Source: Topomyia yanbarensis
Taxonomy: Eukaryota > Arthropoda > Insecta > Diptera > Culicidae
Direction of reading: 5' to 3'
Assembly: GCF_030247195.1 (NCBI RefSeq)
Contig: NC_080671.1
Location: forward strand, 83,512,370-83,576,369
DNA length: 64,000 bases
Under the pieces are notes generated by a model, which worked only from the letters and a program-made list of their open reading frames with translations, made no database searches and was not told where the DNA came from. The translations under genes and the position numbers were made by a program. Positions 33,961 to 45,199 of this stretch are shown here, piece by piece; the first letter of the stretch is position 1; every line of letters starts with the position of its first letter.

Positions 33961-34663
33961 TCGGCAGCACTGCATACGAATTTACTGCTTCTTCTTTTAA
34001 CCGCAGCACCGTGTATAGAAAAAACCAGGTTCGGTTTTCTAAAGCCGAACCGAAACCACTGCTAAGAATACATCAACACAAGCAGAAACTCGTGCACACG
34101 TGTAAACGGTGCTGAGTGACTCGGTTTGGTTTTAGAAACTGAGACTCGGTGGAGGGTTTGACTTTGTTTACCGTGTGAACGAAATCAAAACCGAATACGA
34201 TATGTATCACTCGTTTACACGTGTTGAGATTTTGACAACCGTACCGGTGAATATACGTACCGGTTGGTTTTCTTACCCACCTCTAGCTCACGGAACAGAA
34301 AACTATTTGGAGCTTCTAGGCCAAGACCCTGACAGAAAAATTGATCAGAAAACAAACAACTAAAAAAAATCGTTTGCTTTGATCAAAACTGTTGCTCATT
34401 TCATTCTGACAACAGAACTTAGCAAAACTAGAGCAACTATCTTTGACGAAATTAATAAAACGCATACTTTGACTAAATTTGCTACCTCGTAGAAACGACA
34501 AACTTTTCATTTATAAAAATATGTATTGTAGTTACAACACTTAGAGTAAGGTGGGGCAAAAGTGCGCACCTAACAGTTTTCGTAAAATAACTATTGGCAG
34601 AAAAGCACTAGAAAATCGGCATGATTACAAATTAATACTCTCATCACACATCTTCAAAACGTA

Positions 34664-35435
34664 ATAGAGGAAGATGGGGTAAAACGCACCCCCTAAGGAA
34701 ATATGATCATAACTAAGCTATAGAACATCAATTGGGAGAATTTAATTAATGATATCGTTTAGCCAACATTTTCCTCTGTAATCAAAATCATAACGCTTTG
34801 CAAAATATTCAAAAATATGAAAATAATTCAATTCTTCAAAATCATCAAAAATCACCTTTTGAAAAATAAGCGGGGCAAAACGCACCTGTGCGGGGGTAAA
34901 ATGCACCACAACAACGGGGCATAATGCACTACAATAACGGGGTAGAATGCGCCGCAACAACGGGGCATAATGCTCGGTGAACAAGCAAGTAGTTTTGTTT
35001 TCTGACGAGATTTCACAAAAGTGTGCCATTAAATAGCCTTAGGTTATGCAATTGGTAGGTTTACAGAACGATTTTTCTGCTTTCGATTAAAAAACATGAA
35101 TTATTTAGTAGATTTTTCATATACAGTGCGACAGAATAATGAACAACAGTATAAATAGAACTGGAATGCTCAAATATAACAGTAAAACAGTATTTAGAAG
35201 AGCGGAAAATCCTTATTGCACGAGCCACAATAACTACATGAGAAGAGTACGTTATTGTTTTTTATTTATTTCTCAAGCTGCTATTGATGAACGGTTATCA
35301 AACTTTGACAGTATATGTTGACTATGGCGGACTTTCGACTGGTGTTACAGTTTTCTAGAAATTTTTAACTGTTTTCGATATAAGCAAGGGGTGCATTTTG
35401 CCCGGGGGTGCGTTTTACCCCATCTTCCCCTACTA
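34664..35435. mobile_element. Nested TIR element with AAGATGGGGTAAAACGCACC ends
   Basis: GAAGATGGGGTAAAACGCAC at the left and GTGCGTTTTACCCCATCTTC at the right are perfect inverted copies. The termini are a variant of the enclosing element's ends, so the two families are related. A tandem array lies at 34872-34978. Confidence 0.7.
34872..34978. repeat. Tandem GGGGYAWAATGCACYACAAY units
   Basis: About five head-to-tail units of 21-24 bp, each containing GGGG, TA or CA, and AATGC.C. They resemble the terminal motif of the surrounding elements. They could be an amplified transposase-binding site. Confidence 0.75.
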
Positions 35436-35496
35436 GATATCTCTTGGTTTTGCTTGTAATCCGAGAAATAGTTATTTTCTTATGAATACTCAAATG

Positions 35497-35533
35497 TGCA
35501 CTTTTGCCCCATGGTCGGGGCAAAAGTGCGCAC
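35497..35533. repeat. Palindromic TGCACTTTTGCCCC / GGGGCAAAAGTGCGCA
   Basis: Two inverted copies of the element's end motif separated by a few bases (ATGGTC). Confidence 0.8.
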
Positions 35534-36441
35534 AGCTTAAATAGCCGATTTATTTTCGCCCATAAATTAAACTAAACAATTTTAGGATATTCATCCCCTC
35601 TTACTCTTCCTTCATAACCCTCGCCCCCCCCCCTCTGCCTCGGTTGATGTTGTTCAGTTTTCCATTATGTTGAAAAAACTTGGATGTTTCATCTTTTCGA
35701 CAATGTGGTTCATGATCAAACTGTCACCCCTGCTAACATCATTATTTGTCACAGTTGGGTAGATCACTACAAGAATTCTTTCGAATATGCTATTTATATT
35801 GGAAATACATCTTTATTTACATATTCATAGTTTTTTGGTTCTTTTTTAATTACTCTGAGCTTTCGGCACTCTATATTTTTCCTTGGAACCAGTTATGCTG
35901 ATGCTTTTGTTCCTAAACCGCTCATATCAGTCGTGATTTGACCGGTGAGCTCGGAGTTATTGAAGATGCTGGTCCCTTCTTTAAGTCATGGAAGAATTAG
36001 TTCAATTTTTATATAAAAAGCTTCACTCACGTCTTTTGATTTGGGGCGGATATGCTATGCGCACTTTTACCCCACTGTCAGTTTTTTTTACTTATTCAAT
36101 TGTTACGAAAATTACTGATTTTTTTCATCAAATCAAATATATCTCGCAACGAACCATAGGTTGAAGATTTTTAGGGTACTGTAGTTTTATACATCCTGAT
36201 TCATTCAAACAGCCAATTTATGATTCCCAAAATTCAAAAAATAATATCAAATCAGCGAAAAATAGTCCTTCCCCCTTAATTTCAAGCCACTATATTCAAA
36301 CCTTTCATGCTTATATGTGCGATTAGTTGACTTAATGATACACTAAATCCATACAGAGTTGCCAGGTTCTAGCGCTTGTGTGCTTCTAAAAGTCCTATGC
36401 GCACTTTTGCCCCACGCGCACTTTTACCCCACCTTACTCTA

Positions 36442-36960
36442 GGCAATACAGATACAAAATAATGTCTGCGATAAGGTATAAGATATCCAGTTAGAAGCTT
36501 TTAAATGCAAAAGGGTCATTCAAACTCTACTGCTTCTTTAAGTTTACCTATGATATCTTTATTGGAGAAACTACTTAAGAAACAAAAAAAAATCGTTGAA
36601 CGGTGGTTGATGGAATTGGCGATCCAAATAGTCCCGTATGCTTATTTCGCACAAAAGTGGTGAGTGTCTTAAAAATATCTGTGTTTTCACGCAAACCAAA
36701 TCATTCAATAAAATAGGAACCGCAAACTTTTCAAAATACTTACCAGCATTTTTTCGCCTTTATTTATTTGTTACTTTAATCACGATTTTGCCATTATGTG
36801 TACGACAGACAGAGAGTCTTACGATTTTCTAAGAAATCCAGGCTGTCTGAATTACCCTCCCGGTCTTAATAGCCCCGGATTCCCCTATCAAATTTTTTAC
36901 TAACTAACTAGCACGGGGTAGCCTATACTTCCTTGAGATTTTTGCTAAAAACATCTTCCT
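36442..36960. other. No recognised feature
   Basis: AT-rich, with no paired repeats and no trusted ORF. Confidence 0.45.
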
Positions 36961-37216
36961 AATTGGTCAGTGATAAGTCAGACCGGACTAAGGCGCAAAA
37001 CACCAAAAAATGAGATAGTGATAGCACTGGATAAAGAATTTCTTCAGCTACAATGGACTCCCTCCAGATTTGAAATATGTAACAATAAACATGAATTATG
37101 GCAAAAATTAATTTCCAATTATACCGTAAAGGATGCTGCGATTGAAACTTTAAACTCATTTTTCTCGAAATCAATATATTTTCATTTAGTTCGGTCTGAC
37201 TTAACACCGACCAATT
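36961..37216. mobile_element. MITE with 33-bp terminal inverted repeats (family K)
   Basis: The left end AATTGGTCAGTGATAAGTCA continues into GACCGGACTAA. The right end TTAGTTCGGTCTGACTTAAC continues into ACCGACCAATT. These are inverted copies with a few mismatches. About 256 bp long. No clear TSD. The two opposing ~90-codon frames arise from the symmetry. Confidence 0.75.
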
Positions 37217-40194
37217 TATCAAATGTTTGGAATATATTACAATCTACCATGTATTGAGAGCTTGGAAACTCGCTAGCGCCGCATAGTGTAACAAATTAAT
37301 CTCACCATCGGGTAGCCCATGGCATCTAGAACAACTTTGCTAAAGGCATCACTCTTCTAAATTGGCATAATTTGGAGATACGAAAATAGCAAAAAATGCA
37401 AGCTCACTAGTGCCGCCTAGCGTGTGATATCCGATTCATTGTCGTCTTCAGCAACATTACAGAAAACGTAATTTTCCTAAATTATTAAACTATCGAGATA
37501 AAAAGACCGTTTTAGGGTTAATATGTTGCAAGTCACGTAAAATACTTAATAATCTTTGCAACTCTTTGCAGAAACGATATGAGTTTCGCTTCGTGCAAAA
37601 CTTCACACAAAACTAAATTGCCCTACAATAAAATCAATGACTCAACTGCTTTCCATCACGTGACCTCAGAGACCCTTGGTGAAAGTGTGAAAATGTTGTC
37701 ATCGTGGAATTTGCAGGCGCACAACCACCAGAGCAAAAAAAAATCTAATCACATCGCTCCAAAACAATGAACGCCAACTTTTCCCTACTTATTTACGTGA
37801 GAAAACAAGACCGTACAAACAGTTTCTTGTTGAAGAAGCAGTGCACCGCTCACTTCCTCCTGCAAATTATCGTCTATCTCGAGCTACCGCATCTCTGAAG
37901 TATCTCTCGTCTTTCCTTCACCCACTTCATCACCAACGAGCTCGCTCATTTCGTATTTTTATTTCTCTGTTTTGCGCGTCGATGATAATTATTATTATTC
38001 TATTTTTATTTCTTTCTTAACTCGTTTATAAACACAAATATCATGACTGTAATTATAAATTAAATTTTCTGCTCGCTGGTTTTTGCCTTCGTCGTTTTTT
38101 CTTCAGTCTCTCCCTTCTCCCAGCCATCGCTGACCTACACCGCCGCCGCCCCCGCCACCTCCGTCTTCGTCATCCTCGTCATCATCGTCGTTCCCGTTTT
38201 CCTGTTGGTGCTCTTCCTCTGCTTACCCACATTCACATTCTTTATGCTAATTCTTCCCATGATGCTCGATTTCTTCATCTTTTTACCCCCCTTTTTTCTA
38301 CTACACTACGCTTCTTTTACACTTGCGCGCCCCATGCGTCAGTAGAGCCTGGAACTGACCGTTTTGGGCCGGAGACTCGCCGTTCCACTCGCCCCGCCCG
38401 CGTTCTACTCGCAAATTCATTCATGCGCTCATCGGCGGGTAGGGCTGCCCGGGAATCGAGGCGGATGGTAGTTTTTCTAACCCGTTCGTACCTTGGGCTC
38501 GGGGTTTTTTCCCCCTTCAGTTATATCGTTGTCGTTCTGCCGGGTCAGCCCAGCACTGACTGCCCGGTATCCGATGATGCCAGAGATGCTGCCGGTTAGA
38601 GTTTTCCGCACTACCTGGCAAATACAGGGACATTCAGGGGGAATATGAGTGGGGGGAAATCGGTGTTGAGCTTGGATGGAATTGTGCAAAGTGTGAAGAA
38701 TGTTGTGTGACTGAAGTGGTCGACTTTTCACGCTATAGCCGATTTGGTGTACCCGAGCTTAACGTGGCTCTGGCCCTTCCAGAGGGCGACACGCAGCCGA
38801 AGAGGAAGTGATGAGCGAAATTAGAAAAGAAATTGTACATGGACCGTGCTCGGGTGCGGGGGCGATGGGTGGCAAGTTTCCGGTCAAGCGATTTGTTGGC
38901 GAGTTGGTGCGTTCTGGTTACTTTGGATGCGTTGTGGGTGGGAGTCCAAATTGAAGGATTAGTTTTTGTTTCGATTGAGCTTATGATGCGATTATGTAAT
39001 GTTATGATATCGCTGAGACTTCTATCATTATTAGATTATTAAATTGGATATTTGGATTTTAAATTGGATATAACAAATTTTCTGAATCCTTTAAAGTTGG
39101 GACCGAATTATTTTTTTTATCAACATCTTCCACCCAAGTTAGGACCTCCCCTAGTTTGACGGTATTGCAAACATCATCTAGCATATTTTGTGCATCAGTG
39201 CTAAAGAACCTCTGACAGACAATTGCTTTAAGATGATTATTTCATTACGCCTCGATAGTGGTGTATCGTGGATACCGAGCGTCTTACGGGCCTTTTTTAT
39301 GTTTTGTGTTTTTTCATACTCTGTACCTGCCCATACTGACGCTCAACCACTGGCCTGTGCGCGCTGCCGTGACCGACTGGCAGGTCGACGTGGATTGACT
39401 TTCGCTGTGGACTGTATTTGCAAACATTGCTCCACAGTTCAATGGTAGTGTTGGTGAACACGGCTCACAGTGGGGTCATTGTGTGTCGATTCATCGGTCG
39501 ACTTCGTCATCGTGCACAAGTTAATTAAATAAATGTAAAAGTAGAAGTCTATTAGAGGTGGTTTTGTAATAATTGTAGTTTTTAGTACTAATCTACAATT
39601 GTAATGTAATAATCGTATATTCATTGTATGTGTTCGTCTGATTATATGGCGTATATGACAGAATAATGGGTAATCCTTCCGGTGTTTAATTTCTGCATTC
39701 GATTCGATTCATTCGGGAAGATCGGATTGGATAAATTACTGTGCAATTAATTTTGTTGCGCACGTGAATCGTCCATTTCCGGTAAGCATAGCATGATAAA
39801 ATTTTAACAGAATGCAATTGTCGTTAATTGTAAATAAACATCATTTGCTGGCATTTAGACGAGTTCAAGTGATTTGTTTGCATATTACATGTGCTCTTTT
39901 CTTTTACTCAATTAGTCTGTTTTTGTTGTACTTCTATTAGTTTGCTTTTTCACTGCTCGTGTATACCAAAAATAATGTAGGTCAATTTGTAAACTTCTAA
40001 TTGATCTCTTTGCATCTTTTTTCTTTATTCGGCATGATATGCTTCCTTTTACTACTATGTCTTAAATTAGACTCACACTAACACTCACTAACACAATCAA
40101 TTTAATATTCTCTTATATACGTTTAAACGTACAAACGCACGTGGCCTTCACGATAACACAAACTTGGTCACAAACACGAACATGCAATTGCAGT
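37217..40194. other. Unique-looking region, no recognised gene
   Basis: At 37265-37440 two degenerate copies of a CTCGCTAGCGCCGCATAGTG-like block occur about 140 bp apart. At 38100-38820 the sequence turns pyrimidine-rich and then GC-rich, with CCGCCGCCGCCCCCGCC and CpG-containing segments. This resembles host 5' regulatory DNA, but no CDS or splice pattern is convincing. 39050-40190 is AT-rich. Confidence 0.45.
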
Positions 40195-41173
40195 CATCCA
40201 CACATACTCACGCCCGCGATCTTGCCAACATTAAAACACCTTGATAATTAAGTGAAGGTTTTAGAAAATTTACAAACGCTTTAAACCACCGCTCGCGCGA
40301 TCGCCTCCAGAAGTCTCTACTCTCGGTCCTAGTAGCCTAGACTTATGCCTCCGGTTGGACCAATTGAAAAAATTACGCTCATATTCACTAGACAACATGT
40401 TTCATGGTGACACGACTGGAAACTCTAGTGATATGGGGAACTCTCTTCTAGTATTTGAACCATACACTGAAAATTAAGCATCAAATTCACGATCCGCGCG
40501 ATCATTCAAAAACACACTCGAATATGTGAATAAAATTATAAAATATAATATAATTATAATTATAAAATCAAATTTATCCACGCGAAGTTACATACACGCC
40601 ATCAAAAGCCACAAACACACAACAAACATACAAACGCTTGAGCATCGTACGCGCACAACTACGGCCGCTATCTCACGAATATGAATACACCCTGGTGATT
40701 GAATCAATGTTTTAGGCACTCATAAACTCGGTCTCAACTGCGGACCAACAAATACATGTGTTCGCGCCATCATAAATCGGTCACGTCCGAAAGCTCCTTA
40801 CCGTCGACCCTAGTAGCATTGGGTCATGCCCTCAGTTGAACCAATCGAAAAAAATGACGGTCATATCCACTAAATAACACGCTTGATAGCGACATGACCG
40901 GGAACTCCGGTGATATGGAGAATTTCTCTCTCTTCTTTTTTTCAGCACGATAACATACAAACGCTTAAGACCTTTGCGATCATTCACGCACAAAAAAGCC
41001 CGCGGTCTTGCGAACATTAAAACACCCCGAAGTTGTTTCAGTATTAATAAACTTATGAACGCAGCCTCAAATGGAAACCTACAAACGCCGATGTTCGTGC
41101 GATAATGTATCGGTCACGTCCGATAATTCTAGGTCCATGCCTTCGGTTGGACCAATAACAAAATGACGCTCAT
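40195..41173. repeat. Degenerate large-unit tandem repeat
   Basis: A block reading ATGCC.TC.GTTG.ACCAAT followed by AAAAATTACGCTCATA-type sequence occurs at about 40344, 40825 and 41134. A second block (CGATCTTGCCAACATTAAAACACC) occurs at about 40219 and 40999, with a weaker version near 40670. Units are about 310-480 bp and strongly diverged. Confidence 0.65.
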
Positions 41174-41190
41174 AACGGGTGTTCAATAAC

Positions 41191-41194
41191 AAAT
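41191..41194. repeat. 4-bp TSD of family E copy 2 (AAAT), left
   Basis: Directly precedes CGTCGCTG. The same four bases occur at 44259-44262. Confidence 0.65.
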
Positions 41195-41277
41195 CGTCGC
41201 TGTTGTGCTATCTTATGACAAACGCCATTTTGGGGTAAACTAAGTTAGATATGCCACCTTTCTTGTCTAAAAAATCG

Positions 41278-41287
41278 CTACAAAGTA
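41278..41287. repeat. TSD of SINE (CTACAAAGTA), left
   Basis: Pairs with CTACAAAGTG at 43451-43460, one mismatch at the edge. E1 carries the empty site CTACAAAGTGGC at about 11452. Confidence 0.8.
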
Positions 41288-41360
41288 GGGGACGGGCATA
41301 GCGTAATTGGTAAATCGGTTGCCTTGTACGCAGCTCACTTGGGTTCGATTCCCAACTAAA
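41288..41360 (+). mobile_element. tRNA-derived SINE, 5' half (head)
   Basis: GGGGACGGGCATAGCGTAAT opens the head. It contains a matching pol III A box (TAGCGTAATTGG) and a perfect B box (GGTTCGATTCC, 41343-41353) inside a 5-bp T-stem (TTGGG/CCCAA). The acceptor strands do not pair, so it is a SINE head and not a tRNA gene. An R1-like LINE splits the element, and its 3' half lies at about 43377-43450. Confidence 0.8.
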
Positions 41361-41757
41361 AACATGGTCGACCTATGAGCTTTCATTTAACTTTCGACTC
41401 TTCTTTCGCCTCTTGTCTTCATCTATTACGTCGCCGCTTAGCTCTCGCCCTCGTGAGCCGCTTAGGTGCTGATTCCTTGAGCCATTTAGCTCAAGTTTCT
41501 GTGAGTTATTCAGCTCCCGGCCTTATCACGATCTACATGGATAGTCTCCAACGGTGAGCTCACCCTACTCCGATAGATAGTTCACCGACGGAGGAATTCC
41601 CCCGACACCGACACTCGCTTTCTTGAGTCATTTAACTCCCAGCTGGAGATCAACTCGGTTATTATCCTACTCCGACTGAGAGTTCCCCGGCGGCGGAATT
41701 TCTCCCGAAACCCGATTTGTGGTTTCCCGCCGGCGTTCTAACCAATTCCATCTACCC

Positions 41758-43129
41758 GGGAAATAGCCATCGTCCAGGCATTTATGTAGGACTATCCTGA
41801 ACATGTCCGGAAACGCCAGGATCGCAGTCTTCAGTGCCACGTACCATCCGATCCGGGAGCTTCCTTCGGTTTCAGCCCTTTTGCCACAATAAGGAGCTCG
41901 CCGTTGGAAACTCGATTGTCGCCAGTATTTCCACCATTTGCATCAACGCACGGCGGCCATGCGGTTGGGTCGTGATTCGGGAAAAGACCCTCCACTATAA
42001 TTTTCAGTTTGTCGGCGTACGTTTCGACTGGCGTCATCCTGCCCGTAACGACACGGTAAGCATTGCCCCAGGGATTGACATCTATTTTTCTGCACAGTTC
42101 CTTATAGCAGATGTACTTGCTTAGTACCATCTTGCGTTTAAAAGCGGCCCTGGCAGCCCGGAATGTTACCTTACACTCTTCTCTGACTGCCTCCGATCTT
42201 GCACTATGAACGCGTTTTTTGGCTTTTAGGCAGGCAGCCCGGAGGATGCTGAGCCTATCGTTCCACCAGTACGCTGGACGCCGGTAGTTCCTCGGCTCCA
42301 TTTTCCTCGGCATTGTTACATCACATGTCCTCGCTACTGTTTCCGACAGCTCATCGGCATTCGGAATCGGAACGACGCTGTCAGTACCAAGTGCTTCAAC
42401 AAAAAGGTCCTTGTCGAAGTCCTCTATTTTCCACTTTCGCTCACCAGTCCTCACTCTCGGTGTTACCGTACAATTTTGCCGACCAATGGTGCAATGGATC
42501 GCTTGGTGATCACTATGTGTTTACTGCTCACTAACTCGCCAATTCATGTTATACATCAACGAGGGGCTGCAAAATGTTACGTCGATGATGGATTCCTGGT
42601 CGTCTTTACGGAATGTGGTAGCGGAACCTTCGTTGCACAGCTTTACGTCCAGCTTCGCTAGTGCTTCCAATAGGCTGTAACCTCTTGCGTTGGTCAGCCT
42701 GCTACCGACCAACGAGTCGGTTAATGCGTCCAGCATCTGGTTGTACTGCTCTGGTGTCCACTGTGGAGGAGCATAACAGCTACACACGAATACGCCGTTG
42801 ATCCTGGCGATCACGAAACCTTCGTGTGTGCTATCCACCACTTCTTGAACAGGGAAACCGCCCATCACTTGGATTGCCGCCATCTCTGCAATATCTACCA
42901 CCAAGTTACCGTTATCGGGAGGAACACGATACGGTTCTGCAATAATTGCAACGTCGCACTTCGTTTCTGTTGTCGACTGCCACAACAGTTGCTGTGCAAT
43001 GTCGCAATGATTGAGGTTAAGCTGGGTTATCTTCATCGTCATTGGTCTGCCTTCGCCTTTATGTACGCAGGTCATTTGAAGCCACCCGTCATGTGGTCGT
43101 TCCCGTCCTCCGGTTTGCAGATCATGCAC
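41758..43129 (-). pseudogene. R1-like copy C ORF2: endonuclease and RT start
   Basis: It begins MKITQLNLNHCDIAQQLLWQS (ATG near 43036). Endonuclease motifs: DVAIIAEPYRVP, GVFVCSCYAPPQW, TNARGYSLLEALAKLD and IDVTFCSPSL. The GDFN block is lost between LVGSRL and TNARG. After a break near 42525 it continues as KWKIEDFDKDLFVEALG, AYWWNDRLSILRAACLKAKK, KELCRKIDVNPWGNAYRVV, DPTAWPP and APGSDG. A frameshift precedes ALKTAILAFPDMFRIVLHKC, and the ORF ends soon after. Inactive: no RT catalytic core. Confidence 0.8.
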
Positions 43130-43358
43130 CTTGGTTGCTTCGTGCAGTCTCTAACAACGTGCCCCTTTTCTTCACATTTTCTACACAGTGCAAACCTGTC
43201 CGGGCCTTCGCCAGGTGCACGATGTCAAAACATCTGAAGCATAGCTCCAACTGCTTAGAAACTCGCGGAGTGACTCTCAGCGAGCACACCGACCATCCGA
43301 CTTTTATCTTGCCGGTCTCTGCCAGCTTGTTGATAGCGGCCACCGGTAGTCCAATCAT
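43042..43358 (-). pseudogene. R1-like copy C ORF1 C-terminal zinc knuckles
   Basis: The minus strand encodes LPVAAINKLAETGKIKVGW, then CFRCFDIVHLAK. In a shifted frame follow CRKCEEKGHVVRDC and CMICKPEDG. One frameshift separates the first knuckle from the rest. Such CCHC clusters end the gag-like ORF1 of R1-group elements. Its end lies next to the ORF2 start. Confidence 0.75.
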
Positions 43359-43376
43359 AGGCGTTTGAAGTTCCTA

Positions 43377-43450
43377 TTTTAAAAGAGATTTCTCTAACCC
43401 GAAGAGGCGAATGACTCTAAGGTTAAAACCTCTATCATCAAAAAAAATTT
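43377..43450 (+). mobile_element. tRNA-derived SINE, 3' half (tail)
   Basis: It contains TCTCTAACCCGAAGAGGCGA and AAGGTTAAAACCTCTATCATC followed by an A8 tail. Together with the head at 41288-41360 it forms one SINE flanked by the CTACAAAGT duplication. Confidence 0.75.
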
Positions 43451-43460
43451 CTACAAAGTG
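43451..43460. repeat. TSD of SINE (CTACAAAGTG), right
   Basis: Pairs with 41278-41287. Confidence 0.8.
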
Positions 43461-44075
43461 GCGTTTTCAGAATTTTGAAATTCTGCTTGGTTACTGAGAT
43501 ATAGCGAGAAACGCGCTGAGAAATTTTCAATTTTTTGCTTCAAAAGAATGTGTCTGGAGATTGACTCAAGTTATGTTTATTTATAAGAAGTTTTTAGGTG
43601 TTGAACTATCTGAGAAACACAATGGCATAATCATTTTCAAAACAAAAATACACGAATTGTGAGAAAAAAGCAGTTTAAGTTTTTAACTGGAAATATAGCA
43701 TATTTGGCAACACTGTAACCAAAAATAACTATTTTTTCTAGATTCCCTGACTCATTTCCTTTAAAATGCATCTCACCGATTGTTTATAGACCAAATGAAG
43801 CCAAAGATATGAATAAAAGGTTATAATTGATGCTTTTTTTTCTATGGAAAATTTTCCATGCACGATTATGATACGTCATACAAATTTTGTCATCAATACA
43901 TACCTATGACACGTGTGAGTGCGACTTTTGTTTACATTTGTAGTAAAAACTCGCAACATAGTCAACCGATCTTCGTAATATTTGAGAGATTAATACAGAA
44001 TAGATAGAAGCATCAATTGTCTTCTTTGAATTAGTTATAACATTTATAAGTTTTAAGATATTCAATCTCAAACTT

Positions 44076-44196
44076 TTACCTTCCGACAGTCGCGCTAGTG
44101 CACTGAGTGCACGCTGCTCTGAAAATCTAGCGAAATCGTCTTAGGGCACTAGCGGCTGCTCGTTCAGTGGGCCATAAGCGCGACTTCCGGAGGGTT
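44076..44196. mobile_element. Small MITE family F, copy 1
   Basis: The ends TTACCTTCCGACAGTCGCGC and GCGCGACTTCCGGAGGGTTA form an imperfect inverted repeat. The core GAAAATCTAGCGAAATCGTC followed by TTAGGGCAC is identical in copy 2 at about 47868-47960. About 121 bp. Confidence 0.7.
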
Positions 44197-44258
44197 AAAC
44201 ATCGTTTTTCTTGAGATGTGCCAAATGGCGCTTGTCATAAGATAGCACAACAGCGACG

Positions 44259-44262
44259 AAAT
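44259..44262. repeat. 4-bp TSD of family E copy 2 (AAAT), right
   Basis: Pairs with 41191-41194. Confidence 0.65.
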
Positions 44263-44995
44263 GTGAATAATATCAATACATTTCTGTAATTAAATTAAAG
44301 AGCGTATTTTTCTCTCTCCAAGTGAATTGCTCTCTGGGTTCCCTAGAAATGGATGGCATGTTTCTTTTCGTTCGGGTGCTGTCAGTTAAATCGACTTTGG
44401 AAACGAAAACGTGTCCCTGAGTACAGTTTACCGTATCCTGGCATCCCTGAGCGTGGAGCGAGAGACGGGTAGCGGCCGTCTGGCGAAGATAATGACGAAG
44501 AAGAAGAAGAAGAACTAAACGTCGAAAAAACTGTTCGACAACAAGGACGGAACAAGTTTGCGTGAAGCCAGCCAAAAATATCACTGCTCCCATACCTTAA
44601 TTGACCGAACCCTCAAGATGGAGAATATCATCTATCGGAAGAAGACTCGGTCCCCCGAGTACACGATAAGCAGATAGCGGTCGTGAAATCGCAGTGTCAG
44701 TGGATGACGAAGAGCTACCGCGTGACGTCGTTCATGCTGGACGACGAAAGTTACTTACCGCTCTTGAAGACCCTGTCATTCCAGGAAGTGACAGCTACTA
44801 TTCCAGCGACCATTCGGCCACACCCACCCGAAGTAAAATATAAGTTTGAGCATAAATTTGAAAAAAAAAAAGGTAATGCTATATATCGCCATAACGGATA
44901 GAGGGATTTCTTAGCCGTGGTTCAAGCCGAGCGGTCTGGCCATCAATCAACAAGTGTACCATAAGGAATGTCTTGAGAAATGTTTTCTGCCGTTC

Positions 44996-44999
44996 TTAA
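44996..44999. repeat. TTAA target duplication, left
   Basis: TTAA before GGTTGGACAG. The same TTAA follows CTGTCCAACC at 45200-45203. Removing the insert restores the transposase frame (LPFLKEHH). Confidence 0.9.
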
Positions 45000-45199
45000 G
45001 GTTGGACAGAGAATGCGCAAAATTCGTAAACGAAAAAAGCAGTTTTTTTCTACACCGTATGTCAGATCTTCATAAAAATCAATCAGCGTATGTAGAATGT
45101 TGTTACAGTACTGCTGATTGATTTTTATGAAGATCTGACATACGGTGTAGAAAAAAACTGCTTTTTCGTTTACGAATTTTGCGCATTCTCTGTCCAACC
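45000..45199. mobile_element. 200-bp TTAA-type hairpin MITE
   Basis: Near-perfect inverted arms of about 87 bp (GGTTGGACAGAGAATGCGCA at each end, inverted) around a loop of about 25 bp. Inserted at TTAA, the piggyBac-superfamily target. The arms do not start with the CCC-type ends of typical piggyBac, so the mobilising transposase is uncertain. Confidence 0.88.

Larger units (their letters stand above)
31967..34284. mobile_element. TIR element H (hAT-like ends) with long subterminal inverted repeats
   Basis: The ends are CAGAGGTGGGAAAA and TTCTTACCCACCTCT. Inside them both ends carry ACCGGTACGGT-type blocks, CACGTGT-rich stretches and AACCAAACCGAG-like words in inverted order over about 250 bp. 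The flanks AGCTAGCGG and AGCTCACGG may be a decayed duplication. The interior contains a family G MITE and AT-rich DNA with no transposase. Confidence 0.6.
34542..36441. mobile_element. TIR element with GGTGGGGCAAAAGTGCGCA ends
   Basis: The left end TAGAGTAAGGTGGGGCAAAA and the right end TTTTACCCCACCTTACTCTA are inverted repeats, possibly on a TA target. Variants of the end motif occur repeatedly inside, in both directions, near 35497-35533, 36057-36075 and 36397-36417. No transposase frame. A related element (34664-35435) is nested inside. Confidence 0.7.
41361..43376 (-). mobile_element. R1-like LINE copy C, internally deleted, inserted in the SINE
   Basis: On the minus strand it holds the end of ORF1 (zinc knuckles), the ORF2 endonuclease, the start of the RT, and then a jump to a 3' UTR-like part rich in CCGCCGGGGAACTCTC and AGCTC words. 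Similar 3' sequence follows the R1-like element at 57.1-57.6 kb. The RT core after CLDDGYFPGRWN is missing. It is less like R1-A/B than those are like each other. Confidence 0.75.
41195..44258. mobile_element. TIR DNA transposon family E, copy E2 (with nested SINE and LINE)
   Basis: The ends are CGTCGCTGTTGTGCTATCTT and AAGATAGCACAACAGCGACG, and the match continues inward (ATGACAAACGCCATTTTGG against CCAAATGGCGCTTGTCAT). Flanked by AAAT. Without its inserted SINE, R1-like LINE and MITE F1 it would be under 1 kb, with no transposase. It shares internal blocks with E1, for example CTACAAAGTGGC and the CACGTGT.AGTGCGACTTTTGT region at 43913-43936. Confidence 0.75.

Noticed and set aside
36959..37257. 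Two opposing ~90-codon ORFs
   Set aside because: They overlap a MITE with 33-bp inverted ends; the symmetry opens both frames.
41288..41360. A tRNA gene, because of good A and B boxes and a T-arm
   Set aside because: The acceptor strands do not pair, and the sequence continues as a SINE whose tail and TSD lie at 43377-43460.
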